Shown one piece after another: positions 44,401-53,278 of a stretch of 64,000 bases of DNA. Position numbers and translations under genes: made by a program. The notes beneath the pieces were generated by a model. That model saw only the letters and a program-made list of their open reading frames with translations, was not told the origin of the DNA and did no database searches. This stretch comes from VFZP01 sp043755595 (lineage in GTDB: Bacteria; Acidobacteriota; Terriglobia; Bryobacterales; Bryobacteraceae), in contig JAYUSQ010000264.1 in assembly GCA_043755595.1 (NCBI GenBank), positions 13,693 through 77,692 of the forward strand. The letters are read 5' to 3'. Every line of letters begins with the position of its first letter. The stretch's first letter is position 1.

Positions 44401-45297
44401 ATGGCTCACAATCCCCCGTCCCCCACTTCTCCAATCATCCGTTGCGGCCCGGCAGGCTGGGCTCATAAGCACTGGAACGGCGTCGTATATCCGCAGGGGA
44501 TCGGCCCCGCCTTCAGCCCGCTTGAATTCATGGCTGAGCGTTTCGACACTCTGGAAGTGACCTCTTCCTTCTATCACATGGTCCGCCCGGAAATGGCTCG
44601 CTATTGGGCCAAGGCTGTTGATGCCAACCCGCGCTTCCAGTTCACAGCTAAAGTAAACAGACAATTCACGCACGAACGGGCGGTTGACGTCGCCTCGATT
44701 CGGCAATTTTCGGAGGGCCTGCGCCCGCTGTTGGATCGGGGACGCCTGGGCTGCCTCCTGATGCAGTTTCCTTCGTCGTTTCGATTCACGACGGAGAATC
44801 GCGCGTTCCTGATCCAGTTGCGCAGGTTGCTGCATGAATTCCCCTTGGTCGCTGAACTCCGGCACGCCAGTTGGAATATTGAAGAGGCCGCGGGCACGCT
44901 CATCGACTATCACATCGGCTTTGCCAACCTCGATCAGCCGGAATCGATCCGTTCCCTGCCCCCCACGTCTCGCTTGACCTGGCGCGTCGGCTACGTCAAA
45001 CTCCACGGCCGGCATTGCGGCCCGGGCTTCGATCAATTTGACGACCGGCCCTATGCCGTCACCGGCAACGACTATCTCTATAGCAGCGAAGAACTGGCCG
45101 AGTGGCGAACCCGGATTCAGAACGTAGCTCGTTTTTCCGAATCCACTTTTGTGACCTTCGGGAACGACGCCGGTGGACGCTCGGTGGTGAACGCGCTGCA
45201 AATGAAGAGCCTCCTGGAGTCGATCCCAGCCTTGTCGATGCCGGCCAAAGTGGTCACAGCCGCGCAATCCCCGCTCTTCGCCCATCGCGCCGCTTAA
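44401..45297 (+). CDS. DUF72-domain protein
   Basis: This 298-residue protein has the DUF72 (YecE-like) TIM-barrel pattern: RCGPAGWAHKHWNGVVYPQG, FDTLEVTSSFYHMVRPE, NPRFQFTAKVNRQFTHE, VAELRHASW and YVKLHGRH. The biochemical function of this widespread family is not established. It starts at ATG 44401 and is followed by a short hairpin and then the Maf gene. Confidence 0.9.
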   Translation: MAHNPPSPTSPIIRCGPAGWAHKHWNGVVYPQGIGPAFSPLEFMAERFDTLEVTSSFYHMVRPEMARYWAKAVDANPRFQFTAKVNRQFTHERAVDVASIRQFSEGLRPLLDRGRLGCLLMQFPSSFRFTTENRAFLIQLRRLLHEFPLVAELRHASWNIEEAAGTLIDYHIGFANLDQPESIRSLPPTSRLTWRVGYVKLHGRHCGPGFDQFDDRPYAVTGNDYLYSSEELAEWRTRIQNVARFSESTFVTFGNDAGGRSVVNALQMKSLLESIPALSMPAKVVTAAQSPLFAHRAA

Positions 45298-45333
45298 TTC
45301 CAATACCGTTCACTTTGGTGCGTCAGACAGTGG

Positions 45334-45353
45334 GACCGGCCTCCTGGCCGGTC
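45334..45353. terminator. Short perfect hairpin between DUF72 and Maf genes
   Basis: GACCGGCC and GGCCGGTC form an 8-bp perfect stem around a TCCT tetraloop, 37 nt past the DUF72 stop. No T-run follows. Confidence 0.35.
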
Positions 45354-45410
45354 GATGGCCGGCACGGAGTGAATTCAACTTCGCAGGCTGTGGCGGCTAT
45401 CATTACATGG

Positions 45411-45986
45411 ATGATCGTCCTCGCTTCCGCCTCCCCGCGCCGGGCCGAATTGTTGCGGAATGCCGGGATTCCCTTTGTCGTTCGTGCCGCTTCAATCGCC
45501 GAAATCCGGCAGCCCGGTGAAAGCGCTTCGGCCTACGTCAAGCGGCTGGCCGAGGAGAAAGCCCGCGCGGTTGAAGCGGCTCCGGATGAGATCGTGCTCG
45601 CCGCCGACACCACGGTTCACCTCAACGGCCGTATCCTCGAAAAACCCACCAGCCCGGCGGACGCGCTCGACATGTTGACGGCTCTCTCTGGCAGGTCGCA
45701 CGAAGTGCTCACCGGCATCTGTCTCCGCCGCGGCGGAGACTTCGTCGTGGACTGCGAATCCACAGTAGTCCGCTTCCTGCCCGTCCCAATCGACGCACTT
45801 ACCACTTATGCCAACTCGGGTGAGCCTATGGATAAAGCGGGGGCCTACGCCATCCAAGGGCAAGCCTCTCGTTTCATTGACCGCATCGAAGGCTGCTACT
45901 TCAACGTGGTCGGACTCCCCGTCTCGCTGGTTTGGCGCCGCCTCCGCGACTGGAAGACGCCGATTCCGAGCCGCCCACGCCAGTAA
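45411..45986 (+). CDS. Maf-family nucleoside triphosphate pyrophosphatase
   Basis: This 191-residue protein has the Maf N-terminal motif IVLASASPRRAELLRNAG and the catalytic EIVLAADTTV, EKPTSPADALDMLTALSGRS and DKAGAYAIQGQA segments. Maf proteins hydrolyse non-canonical or specific NTPs (dTTP/UTP or 7-methyl-GTP, by subfamily) and are linked to cell-division arrest and house-cleaning. ATG 45411 gives the standard start just before the SASPRR motif; the frame is open upstream but without family similarity. Confidence 0.93.
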   Translation: MIVLASASPRRAELLRNAGIPFVVRAASIAEIRQPGESASAYVKRLAEEKARAVEAAPDEIVLAADTTVHLNGRILEKPTSPADALDMLTALSGRSHEVLTGICLRRGGDFVVDCESTVVRFLPVPIDALTTYANSGEPMDKAGAYAIQGQASRFIDRIEGCYFNVVGLPVSLVWRRLRDWKTPIPSRPRQ

Positions 45987-46161
45987 GCGGTGTGTTTTGG
46001 AATTTCGCCGCCCGTATATAGTTCGCCGCCTGAGCGCTATCGATGTCGGCCTGCTTATCCGCCCATTGGCGCCGGACACAGCAGGATTTCCCGGCTTTTA
46101 TCGGGCAGCACACACGGTCGATTGGCGTGGGCAGCGGGATCGGAAAACGAAACGGCGTCGG

Positions 46162-47307
46162 CTACCAGCGGAAGACAGCCGCCACGGCAGCGCGATCCAG
46201 AGGCTCATCCAACTGCCAAACGCTGCCCCCGTGACGCCACGTTTCGACGGCGGCTGCGTTAGCGAGATTATCGTCATGTCCAACCGGCGAACCGCTCGGC
46301 AACACACGCTCAAGGATGTGATCGACATCACCGCTCTCGGCCGGGTCACCCGTCACAAACAGGTGCAACACCCTGCCGGCCGCCGCCGCGCGAAGGATCT
46401 CCTCAATCTCAACCGACTTCTTCCCGGTTCCGGCGCGCTGATAGAGATCGACGGCATGGAGAAGCTCCACAGGCTGCCATCCACGAATCGCCGCTCGCCC
46501 CTTCTCGGCCAATTCGGCATCAGTCGCTCCTCCGTCCGGGCTGCCTTCGACCGCGTGCGCCGCCAACAGCGGATAGCGGTTCGTCTCGCGATAGGCCGCC
46601 AGCTCAGAAGTCGCCCCCGCCAACACCAATGGCAATCCGCGCTTCTCAAACAATGGCTGAAGTCCACGCTCTAAAGCCCTGCAAAAATCGTGCAGGTACA
46701 GCTTTTCCTTTTCGGCGTATGTATCGTGGGCAAAGGTGACGCCGCTTGCATGGCCGCGTGATTGTTCCGGCTTGTCGAATCCCTCGAACGCCTCCAGACC
46801 TTGCGGCAGCCCGGCAGGCAGTTCAATCGGATGATGATACGACGGCCCGCAGTCAAGCAAGCGCGTGTGCTTCTTCGAGACAGCCAGTAGTAGGAACTCG
46901 CGATGACCGGCCAGGCCGCGTACCATCGGCGTCAAGCGCGGATATCCATCCACCACCACCAGGTCTTCGACCTCCCACGGAAGATCCACGGTTTCAAACC
47001 GCCTCGTCGTTCGCAGGAACGCGACGCCGTTCGCATGTCCAGAGTCCAGTTCCGGGCTAGCCATACACTCACGCAGCGGTTCCAGCAGGCTCTCACGATC
47101 GGTCGGCAGGACGCCGCGTCTCTCCAGTAGCTGCTCGGCCTCCGTCACGATCGCGCGGAGCCGAACTCGCATGGGGCGCGAACCGGATCCGGCCTTGTGG
47201 CCAGCCAGATAAACCGTCACACAAGTACCTTCGAGCGATTCGGCCAGTTCACGCGGCTTCGCCTCAACTGGCATTTGCCGGGGATCGATGGTCATGTTGG
47301 CTTGCAT
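46162..47307 (-). CDS. baeRF-type bacterial homologue of eRF1/Pelota
   Basis: This 381-residue protein resembles the bacterial archaeo-eukaryotic release-factor family (baeRF). Parts are an N-terminal domain with CVTVYLAGHKAGSGSRPMRV, a central domain with LLLAVSKKHTRLLDCGPSYH, and a C-terminal domain ending in VWQLDEPLDRAAVAAVFRW. Homology to eRF1 domains 2 and 3 is established for the family, and roles in ribosome rescue or translation stress have been proposed. It is divergent from the stress-protein/metal operon, with 89 nt between the two starts. Confidence 0.75.
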   Translation of the reverse strand: MQANMTIDPRQMPVEAKPRELAESLEGTCVTVYLAGHKAGSGSRPMRVRLRAIVTEAEQLLERRGVLPTDRESLLEPLRECMASPELDSGHANGVAFLRTTRRFETVDLPWEVEDLVVVDGYPRLTPMVRGLAGHREFLLLAVSKKHTRLLDCGPSYHHPIELPAGLPQGLEAFEGFDKPEQSRGHASGVTFAHDTYAEKEKLYLHDFCRALERGLQPLFEKRGLPLVLAGATSELAAYRETNRYPLLAAHAVEGSPDGGATDAELAEKGRAAIRGWQPVELLHAVDLYQRAGTGKKSVEIEEILRAAAAGRVLHLFVTGDPAESGDVDHILERVLPSGSPVGHDDNLANAAAVETWRHGGSVWQLDEPLDRAAVAAVFRW

Positions 47308-47396
47308 TTTTCAGTCTCCGCTTCAACTGTCTGCAATTACCTCGCCAACTCGATTGGAGACTCGATTGCAGATTGCAGGAGCAAGGAGTTCCGATT

Positions 47397-48263
47397 ATGT
47401 TGCCGTTCCGCAAGATTATCTTCCCTGTCGACTTCTCAGGCCGTTGCCGGGCCATCGCGCCCTTCGTACGTCAGACTGTCGAGAAGTTTGACGCGAGCTT
47501 GATCCTTTTGCACGCAATCGATCCTGTGCCGTTGGTCATGGGTTCGGTCGAAGCTTCAGCGGCAATGCCAATACCCGACTTTGTCGAGATGAGACGCAGG
47601 CAGGAGGAACACCTGAAACGTTTTGAGCAAGAAATGTTTCCCGGCATGAAACTCACCCGCTTGCTCGAAGACGGTGAGCCAGGATGCGTCGTCCGCGACG
47701 CTATTCGCCATCATGGGGCCGATCTGGTCATGCTGCCCTCCCATGGTCACGGCGCCTTCCGGAGATTCCTGTTGGGATCGGTCACCGCCAAGATTCTCCA
47801 TGACGTGGATTGCGCGGTCTGGACCGACGTTCACCATGTCGAAAGCCAAACGGCGTTCCCCTACCGCCGGGTGCTTTGCGCGTTGGATCCCGACGCCGAG
47901 GAGTCCAGCGCCGTCGTCCGGGCAGCCGAGTACATGGCCAAGACGTACGAGGCGGATCTGGTCCTCGTCTGCGTGGTTGAGACTCCGCCGGCCGCCTGGG
48001 AAGTGGACTACGCGCCGTACCGCAAGGCCGTGCTCGATACCGCAGAAGAGAAGATGCGCCGTTTGCGGCACGAAACCGGCATTCAAGCTCCGTACGAAGT
48101 GGTGGAAGGCCGCCCGGCCGAAGAGATCCGCCGAGTCGCCATTGAGCGCAAGGCCGATCTGATCGTCACCGGCCGCGGTCATTCTCAAGCGGGCCTCGGG
48201 CGCGCCTGGTCGCAACTTTTCCCGATCATCCGGGAGGCGCCGTGCCCGGTCTTAAGTATCTGA
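47397..48263 (+). CDS. Universal stress protein, tandem Usp domains
   Basis: This 288-residue protein has two Usp domains. The first (about 1-140) runs from LPFRKIIFPVDFSGRCRAIA to HGADLVMLPSHGHGAFRRFL and LGSVTAKILHDVDCAV, which carries the ATP-binding G-x(2)-G-x(9)-G(S/T) type loop. The second (about 150-288) runs from FPYRRVLCALDPDAEESSAV to ADLIVTGRGHSQAGLG. ATG 47397 is chosen because AAGGAG lies 8 nt upstream. The stop overlaps the CDF gene by 22 nt, so this is the first gene of a coupled operon. Confidence 0.9.
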   Translation: MLPFRKIIFPVDFSGRCRAIAPFVRQTVEKFDASLILLHAIDPVPLVMGSVEASAAMPIPDFVEMRRRQEEHLKRFEQEMFPGMKLTRLLEDGEPGCVVRDAIRHHGADLVMLPSHGHGAFRRFLLGSVTAKILHDVDCAVWTDVHHVESQTAFPYRRVLCALDPDAEESSAVVRAAEYMAKTYEADLVLVCVVETPPAAWEVDYAPYRKAVLDTAEEKMRRLRHETGIQAPYEVVEGRPAEEIRRVAIERKADLIVTGRGHSQAGLGRAWSQLFPIIREAPCPVLSI

Positions 48264-49231
48264 CCAAGCCGCTGCGCCAACCCACGCACAACTGGGGCAA
48301 AGCGCTCGATAAGGAGACCGTCCCAGTAGAACGAGAGCAAAGCAACGCCATGCGGCTCTCGGTCCGCGCCGGTTTCCTGATGCTTCTGGGCAAGGGAGGC
48401 GCCTACTGGGTCACCGGTTCAGCGGCGATTCTGTCCGACGCCGCCGAGTCGGTGATCCACATCGGGGCGGTGTTCTTCGCCGCCCTTAGCCTTTACCTGA
48501 TCCAGCGGCGTCCACGCGTCCAAGCGCCATATGGCTATGACCGGATCGCTTTCCTCTCGGCCGGTTTTGAAGGTGGAATGAATATATTTGCGGCCATTTG
48601 GATCATCGCCACGGCGATCGCCAAATGGATCGCCGGCATCCAACTATCGCAACTCGGATTCGGCACATTGGTTGTCCTCGCCGCCGCCGTCATCAATCTT
48701 GCGCTCGGCTGGCATCTGGTCGGAACAGGCCGTAAACACCACTCGGTAATTCTCGAAGCCAACGGGCTGCATGTCCTTACCGATAGTTGGACCAGCTTCG
48801 GCGTCGTGGCCGGCCTGCTACTCGTGATACTCACGGGCTGGCAGCCGTTCGATCCGATCTGCGCGATCGCAGTGGCGCTCAACATCCTCTGGTCGGGAGG
48901 CGGCCTCATTCGCCGCTCCTTCCGTGGCCTGATGGATCTGCCCGATCCCCTTCGAGCCGGCGAATTGCGCCAAGCGGTTGAGACTGCCTGCACCGAAATA
49001 GATGCTACGTACCATCGTCTCCGCTTTCGCGACACCGGCCGACATACGATCGTCAGTCTGCATCTGCTGCTGCCGTTTACCCTGACTCTGGGCGAAGCTC
49101 ACCGCCGCGCGACCGCGTTCGAGAAGCGTTTGTCGTCCCTGTTGCCTTATCCTTTGGAAGTCGCACCACACCTTGAGGCAAAGGAGGATCATGACGCCAT
49201 CCACTTCCACGAACCAATCGCCTGGTCCTGA
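48242..49231 (+). CDS. Cation diffusion facilitator family transporter
   Basis: This 329-residue efflux protein starts at GTG 48242. It has six transmembrane helices with the CDF metal site in helix 2 (SAAILSDAAESVIHIGAVFF) and helix 5 (NGLHVLTDSWTSFGVVAGLL), and a C-terminal cytoplasmic domain (RFRDTGRHTIVSLHLLLPFT) ending in a His-containing EDHDAIHFHEP. CDF proteins export Zn, Co, Fe or Mn in exchange for protons. It overlaps the stress protein gene at its start and the P-type ATPase gene at its end. Confidence 0.92.
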   Translation: MPGLKYLTKPLRQPTHNWGKALDKETVPVEREQSNAMRLSVRAGFLMLLGKGGAYWVTGSAAILSDAAESVIHIGAVFFAALSLYLIQRRPRVQAPYGYDRIAFLSAGFEGGMNIFAAIWIIATAIAKWIAGIQLSQLGFGTLVVLAAAVINLALGWHLVGTGRKHHSVILEANGLHVLTDSWTSFGVVAGLLLVILTGWQPFDPICAIAVALNILWSGGGLIRRSFRGLMDLPDPLRAGELRQAVETACTEIDATYHRLRFRDTGRHTIVSLHLLLPFTLTLGEAHRRATAFEKRLSSLLPYPLEVAPHLEAKEDHDAIHFHEPIAWS

Positions 49232-51656
49232 ACTGACCGGTCTGTCGACCGAAGAGGCCCACGTTCGTCTGGCGGTAGCCGGGCGCAATGCGCTGCCCGC
49301 CAAACAGCCGCCCAACCCGCTGGCCCAATTCGCCCATCAGTTTAAGAATCCGCTGATCTACATCCTGTTGTTCGCACTGTCGGTAGACCTGGCCGCCTGG
49401 TGGCGCGATGGCGCCCACGGGTGGCCGGTTGAGTCGTTCGTCATCGCCGCGATTCTATTGGTGAACTCCGGCTTCGGCGTTTGGCAGGAACGAAAGGCTG
49501 AGGCAGCCCTCGCCCGCCTCCGGCAACTTGCCGCCCCCAGGGCTTGGGTTCTACGGGATGGGACTTGGCGGCAACTCGATACCGAAGAGCTTGCGCCCGG
49601 TGATCTGGTGCGGGTCGAGGCGGGAGACCGCGTGCCGGCCGACGGAGTTCTCCGTGGATCGGGCGTGGGCGTAGACGAATCGATGCTCACCGGAGAAAGC
49701 CTCGCAGTCGACAAGGATCGGGGCGAGGAACTCCTGGGCGGTTCTCTCGTCGTGCGAGGCCGCTCGTTTCTGGAAATCCTGCGCACGGGCAAACGTAGCG
49801 CCTTGGGCCATCTGGCGGGCATGTTGGAAGAGCTCCAAGAGGAAGCCACGCCGCTCGAAAGGCGTCTGCAAACCTTCGGCGCGCGTATCGCTCGTTGGGT
49901 CGTAATCCTCTGCGTAGCGCTGATGATTCAGGGCCTGTTGACGCAGGGAGTGGGACGATGGGCTGAAGTTTTCCTGTTCGCGGTGGCGTTAGCGGTGGCC
50001 GCCGTGCCGGAAGGTTTGCCTGCGGTCATGACTTTAACCTTGGCGCTAGGCGTCGAAAGGATGGCCGGGAGAAAAGCCGTCGTCCGCCGCCTCTCGGCGG
50101 TAGAATCGCTCGGCTCGGTGACGGTGATTCTCACCGACAAAACGGGTACCATCACCGAAAATCGGATGCAGGTCCGCAGCATCGAAGCGGCGAATGAGCC
50201 GGAGCTACTTCAGGCCCTCGTTCTAGCGAATGATGCCGACGGCGAAGCGGGAGATCCGATCGATCTCGCGCTGGCTGCCTTCGCTTTGACTCGCGGCGTC
50301 GCTCAAACGGAATCGCGCCGCGCCGCGCCCCGCGTATCGGGGCGCGACTTTGATAGCGCTCACAAATTCCAACGGGCAACCGTCAATCGAAACGGACAGC
50401 AGGTTAGTTATCTCAAAGGCGCACCCGAGACGATCCTCGAACGTACCGCACTGACAGGGGCCGAGCGCGCGCGCTGGATGGACCAAGCCGCCTCCGGCGC
50501 AAGCCAAGGCCATCGTGTGCTGGCTGCGGCACGCGGGCCTGAGGAATCGGAAACCAACCTTGAGTTTCTCGGCCTCATCCATCTCTGGGATCCTCTGCGG
50601 GCCGAAGTTCCAGCGGCCTTGCGTCAAGCGCGCGAAGCGGGAATCCGGGTCGCCATGGTCACGGGCGATCATCCGGCCACCGCCGCCGCAATAGGCGCGC
50701 TCGCCGGCTTCGACACATCGGTGATCGTCACCGGCGATGACCTCGACAAACTGGATGAGCCACCTCCTCTCGCCGGAATTTACGCCCGCGTTCGTCCCGA
50801 ACACAAACTTCGATTGGTGGAGGCGCTGCAACGCCGCGGCGAAGTGGTGGCGATGACTGGCGACGGCGTCAACGACGCACCGGCCCTCAAGCGCGCCGAC
50901 GTAGGGATCGCCATGGGCCTGCGCGGATCCGACGTCACGCGCGAAGTGGCGGACCTCGTTCTCCTCGACGATAACTTCGCCACCATCGTCGCCGCGATTG
51001 AAGAAGGTCGAGGGATCTACGAGAACATTCAGAAGTTCATCCGCTTCCTCTTCTCCACTAACCTCGCCGAAGTGATTGTGATCTCCCTCGGCGTAACCTT
51101 CTCGGCGCTGCTCGGCCTTCAGGACCCGTCCGGCGGATTACTCATGCCGCTCACCGCCGTTCAAATTCTTTGGATCAACTTAGTCACCGACGGACTGCCG
51201 GCACTGGCCCTGGCGTTGGACCGCAACCCCGGCGTCATGGCCCAAACCCCGCGCCCGGCGTCGGCGCCATTGCTCGACCGGCTCTCACTCCGCTTTGTCG
51301 CCGGCGGCGGATTCATCAAAGGTTTACTCGGCCTCGCCATCCTCGGTCTGGCTCTGCCCGGTTGGATCGACAGTCCAACCGCACGGTCGGCGATGTTCCA
51401 GTTTCTGGCGATCGGGCAGCTTTTCTTTGCATACCCTTCGCGGCACACGACGGTCATCCCACTTACCAACTTCGCTCTCCATTGGGCCGTCGCGCTCGGG
51501 GTAGGCATCCAATTGCTCGTCGGAATCCTCCCAGGCCCCGCTGCGCTGCTAGGCTTGACGCCTCTTAATGCTGCGATGTGGGTTCTGGTCTTTTCCTGCT
51601 CGCTGCTTTCTTGGGGCTTGGCCGAAATCCTCAACAGGGTATTGTGGAAGCGTTGA
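49191..51656 (+). CDS. P2-type cation-transporting ATPase
   Basis: This 821-residue ATPase has the N-terminal cation-ATPase domain, the actuator loop (DESMLTGESLAVDK), the M4 motif AAVPEGLPAVMTLTLALGVE and the phosphorylation site DKTGT with Asp316. It also has TGDGVNDAPALKRADVGIAMG-type hinge residues and LWINLVTDGLPALALALDRN in M6. The PEGLP and NLVTDGLPA segments are typical of Ca2+/Mn2+-type P2A pumps. ATG 49191 follows AAGGAGG, overlapping the CDF gene by 41 nt. Paired with a CDF exporter, it suggests divalent-metal homeostasis. Confidence 0.93.
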   Translation: MTPSTSTNQSPGPELTGLSTEEAHVRLAVAGRNALPAKQPPNPLAQFAHQFKNPLIYILLFALSVDLAAWWRDGAHGWPVESFVIAAILLVNSGFGVWQERKAEAALARLRQLAAPRAWVLRDGTWRQLDTEELAPGDLVRVEAGDRVPADGVLRGSGVGVDESMLTGESLAVDKDRGEELLGGSLVVRGRSFLEILRTGKRSALGHLAGMLEELQEEATPLERRLQTFGARIARWVVILCVALMIQGLLTQGVGRWAEVFLFAVALAVAAVPEGLPAVMTLTLALGVERMAGRKAVVRRLSAVESLGSVTVILTDKTGTITENRMQVRSIEAANEPELLQALVLANDADGEAGDPIDLALAAFALTRGVAQTESRRAAPRVSGRDFDSAHKFQRATVNRNGQQVSYLKGAPETILERTALTGAERARWMDQAASGASQGHRVLAAARGPEESETNLEFLGLIHLWDPLRAEVPAALRQAREAGIRVAMVTGDHPATAAAIGALAGFDTSVIVTGDDLDKLDEPPPLAGIYARVRPEHKLRLVEALQRRGEVVAMTGDGVNDAPALKRADVGIAMGLRGSDVTREVADLVLLDDNFATIVAAIEEGRGIYENIQKFIRFLFSTNLAEVIVISLGVTFSALLGLQDPSGGLLMPLTAVQILWINLVTDGLPALALALDRNPGVMAQTPRPASAPLLDRLSLRFVAGGGFIKGLLGLAILGLALPGWIDSPTARSAMFQFLAIGQLFFAYPSRHTTVIPLTNFALHWAVALGVGIQLLVGILPGPAALLGLTPLNAAMWVLVFSCSLLSWGLAEILNRVLWKR

Positions 51657-51658
51657 CG

Positions 51659-52882
51659 ATGACACTTCCCGATTCGTTCTGGCGTTTGGCCGTCGCGGTG
51701 GGGCTTGGTCTGCTGATCGGCTTGCAACGCGAACGTGCGGCCGCCCGTCTCGCCGGGCTCCGGTCCTTTGCCCTCTTCTCGTTATTCGGTTACCTTTGCG
51801 GAGTGCTCGGAGGCTGGAGCGCCGCCGCCGGCTTTCTCGCCCTCGCTGCCGTGCTGGTGGCGGGCAATATCGTTGAGCATCGCAGCCCGGAAGCCGACCC
51901 GGGCGTCACCACCGAAACGGCCGCGCTCATTGTCTTCGGTAACGGCGTCTATCTCGCTTCCGGATCGGTTGCGCTCGGCACCGCGTTCGGAGTCGTGGTC
52001 GCCGCGCTCCTCGCTTTTAAAGTCGAACTTCACTCGCTCGCCCGGCGAACCGACGATGCCGATTTCAAAGCGGCCGTGCAGTTAGCGCTCCTCTCCTTCG
52101 TCATTCTCCCAGTGTTGCCGGACCAGACCTATGGACCCTACGGCGTCTTCAATCCCCGCAATGTCTGGTGGATGGTGCTGCTCATCGTGAGCATCGGCTT
52201 CGTTGGTTACCTCGCTCACAAATTCATGCCGTCACGCTCGGGCATCCTGCTGAGCGGTTGTATCGGAGGCCTGGTTTCCAGTACCGCGACAACCGTGAGC
52301 TACGCCCGCCGCGTTGTCCACGATGGCCTGTCCCCCTCTCATGCAGCGACCATAGTCGTGATGGCCTCAAGCGTTGTCTTTGCCCGCCTGCTACTGGAGA
52401 TCGCCGTTGCCGCACCCGGATGGCTGTGGCAAGCTGCGCCGCCGTTGCTAATTCTGCTGGCGATCCTGGCGGCGATGGCCGGATTCCTTTGGCACAGCAA
52501 TCATGCCGATGTCACCTCAACCCCTCTGAGCAACCCATCGCAGATAGGCGTCGCTATCATGTTCGGGGTTATCTACACTGTCGTTCTTTTCGCGGTGGCC
52601 GCCGCACGAGACTTCTTCGGCGATCGAGGCCTCTATCTCGTCGCCGCCATCTCCGGCATCACCGACGTCGACGCCATCACTCTTTCCACCGCGCGTTTGG
52701 TCCAGACCGGCAGTCTCGACGGCGCCCTAGGCTGGCGTGTCGTTGTGACCGCGACCCTCTCAAATCTCGTAGCCAAAGCAGCCATGGCGACTGTATTCGG
52801 AGGAGCGCGGTTCGGCCGCCAACTGGCAATCCCCTTCGGCGGCGCCATCCTAGCCGGCTTGGCCGTTATCTGGCTCTGGTAG
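51659..52882 (+). CDS. MgtC/DUF4010-type membrane protein
   Basis: This 407-residue protein has an MgtC-like N-terminal region (VGLGLLIGLQRERAAARLAG, LRSFALFSLFGYLCGVLGGW) and a C-terminal DUF4010 domain (SRSGILLSGCIGGLVSSTAT, TVSYARRV; AISGITDVDAITLSTARLVQ). It has about eleven hydrophobic helices. MgtC proteins are linked to Mg2+ stress and ATPase control; the DUF4010 version is uncharacterised. ATG 51659 lies 2 nt after the ATPase stop with GGAAG upstream; GTG 51644 is an alternative. It is the last gene of the metal operon. Confidence 0.88.
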   Translation: MTLPDSFWRLAVAVGLGLLIGLQRERAAARLAGLRSFALFSLFGYLCGVLGGWSAAAGFLALAAVLVAGNIVEHRSPEADPGVTTETAALIVFGNGVYLASGSVALGTAFGVVVAALLAFKVELHSLARRTDDADFKAAVQLALLSFVILPVLPDQTYGPYGVFNPRNVWWMVLLIVSIGFVGYLAHKFMPSRSGILLSGCIGGLVSSTATTVSYARRVVHDGLSPSHAATIVVMASSVVFARLLLEIAVAAPGWLWQAAPPLLILLAILAAMAGFLWHSNHADVTSTPLSNPSQIGVAIMFGVIYTVVLFAVAAARDFFGDRGLYLVAAISGITDVDAITLSTARLVQTGSLDGALGWRVVVTATLSNLVAKAAMATVFGGARFGRQLAIPFGGAILAGLAVIWLW

Positions 52883-52924
52883 CGAACGGCGCGATGGCTT
52901 TCCAACCTGTGCAATGCTGAGTCT

Positions 52925-53278
52925 GTGCCTCTCAAGACAGACTTGGCCCATTGGAGCGCCGCGCTGCCGGTGACGATTCGGGACCTGATTCACCGCGTAC
53001 TGAACAACGGCGCCGACACCGAAGCCGGCTTGCGCGCCGCCGCCTTCGAACAAGCGGCGCAGATCGTTCCACCCGCTTCCCTACCTGATGAATTACGCCC
53101 GTGGGTGACGAAGGTCGCCTCGCACTCCTACAAGACGCTCGACCGCGATGTCGAACAACTCCGCCAGTCCGGCTATAGCGACGGAGCCATTTTTGAGCTC
53201 ACCGTAACCGCAGCCGTAGGAGCCGGCGCCGCACGATGCAAGCGCGGCTTGGAAGCTCTTGAGGAGGCGCTACGATGA
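52925..53278 (+). CDS. Cys-poor helical partner of the AhpD-like gene
   Basis: This 117-residue protein starts at GTG 52925. It is all-helical, with a C-terminal half reading KVASHSYKTLDRDVEQLRQS, then GYSDGAIFELTVTAAVGAGA. This pattern resembles AhpD/carboxymuconolactone-decarboxylase helices but without the CxxC motif; there is a single Cys near the end (AARCKRGLEA). Its stop is TGA 53276-53278 and the next gene's ATG is 53275, so the two are coupled through ATGA. I infer a helper or structural partner of the redox protein encoded next. Confidence 0.72.
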   Translation: MPLKTDLAHWSAALPVTIRDLIHRVLNNGADTEAGLRAAAFEQAAQIVPPASLPDELRPWVTKVASHSYKTLDRDVEQLRQSGYSDGAIFELTVTAAVGAGAARCKRGLEALEEALR

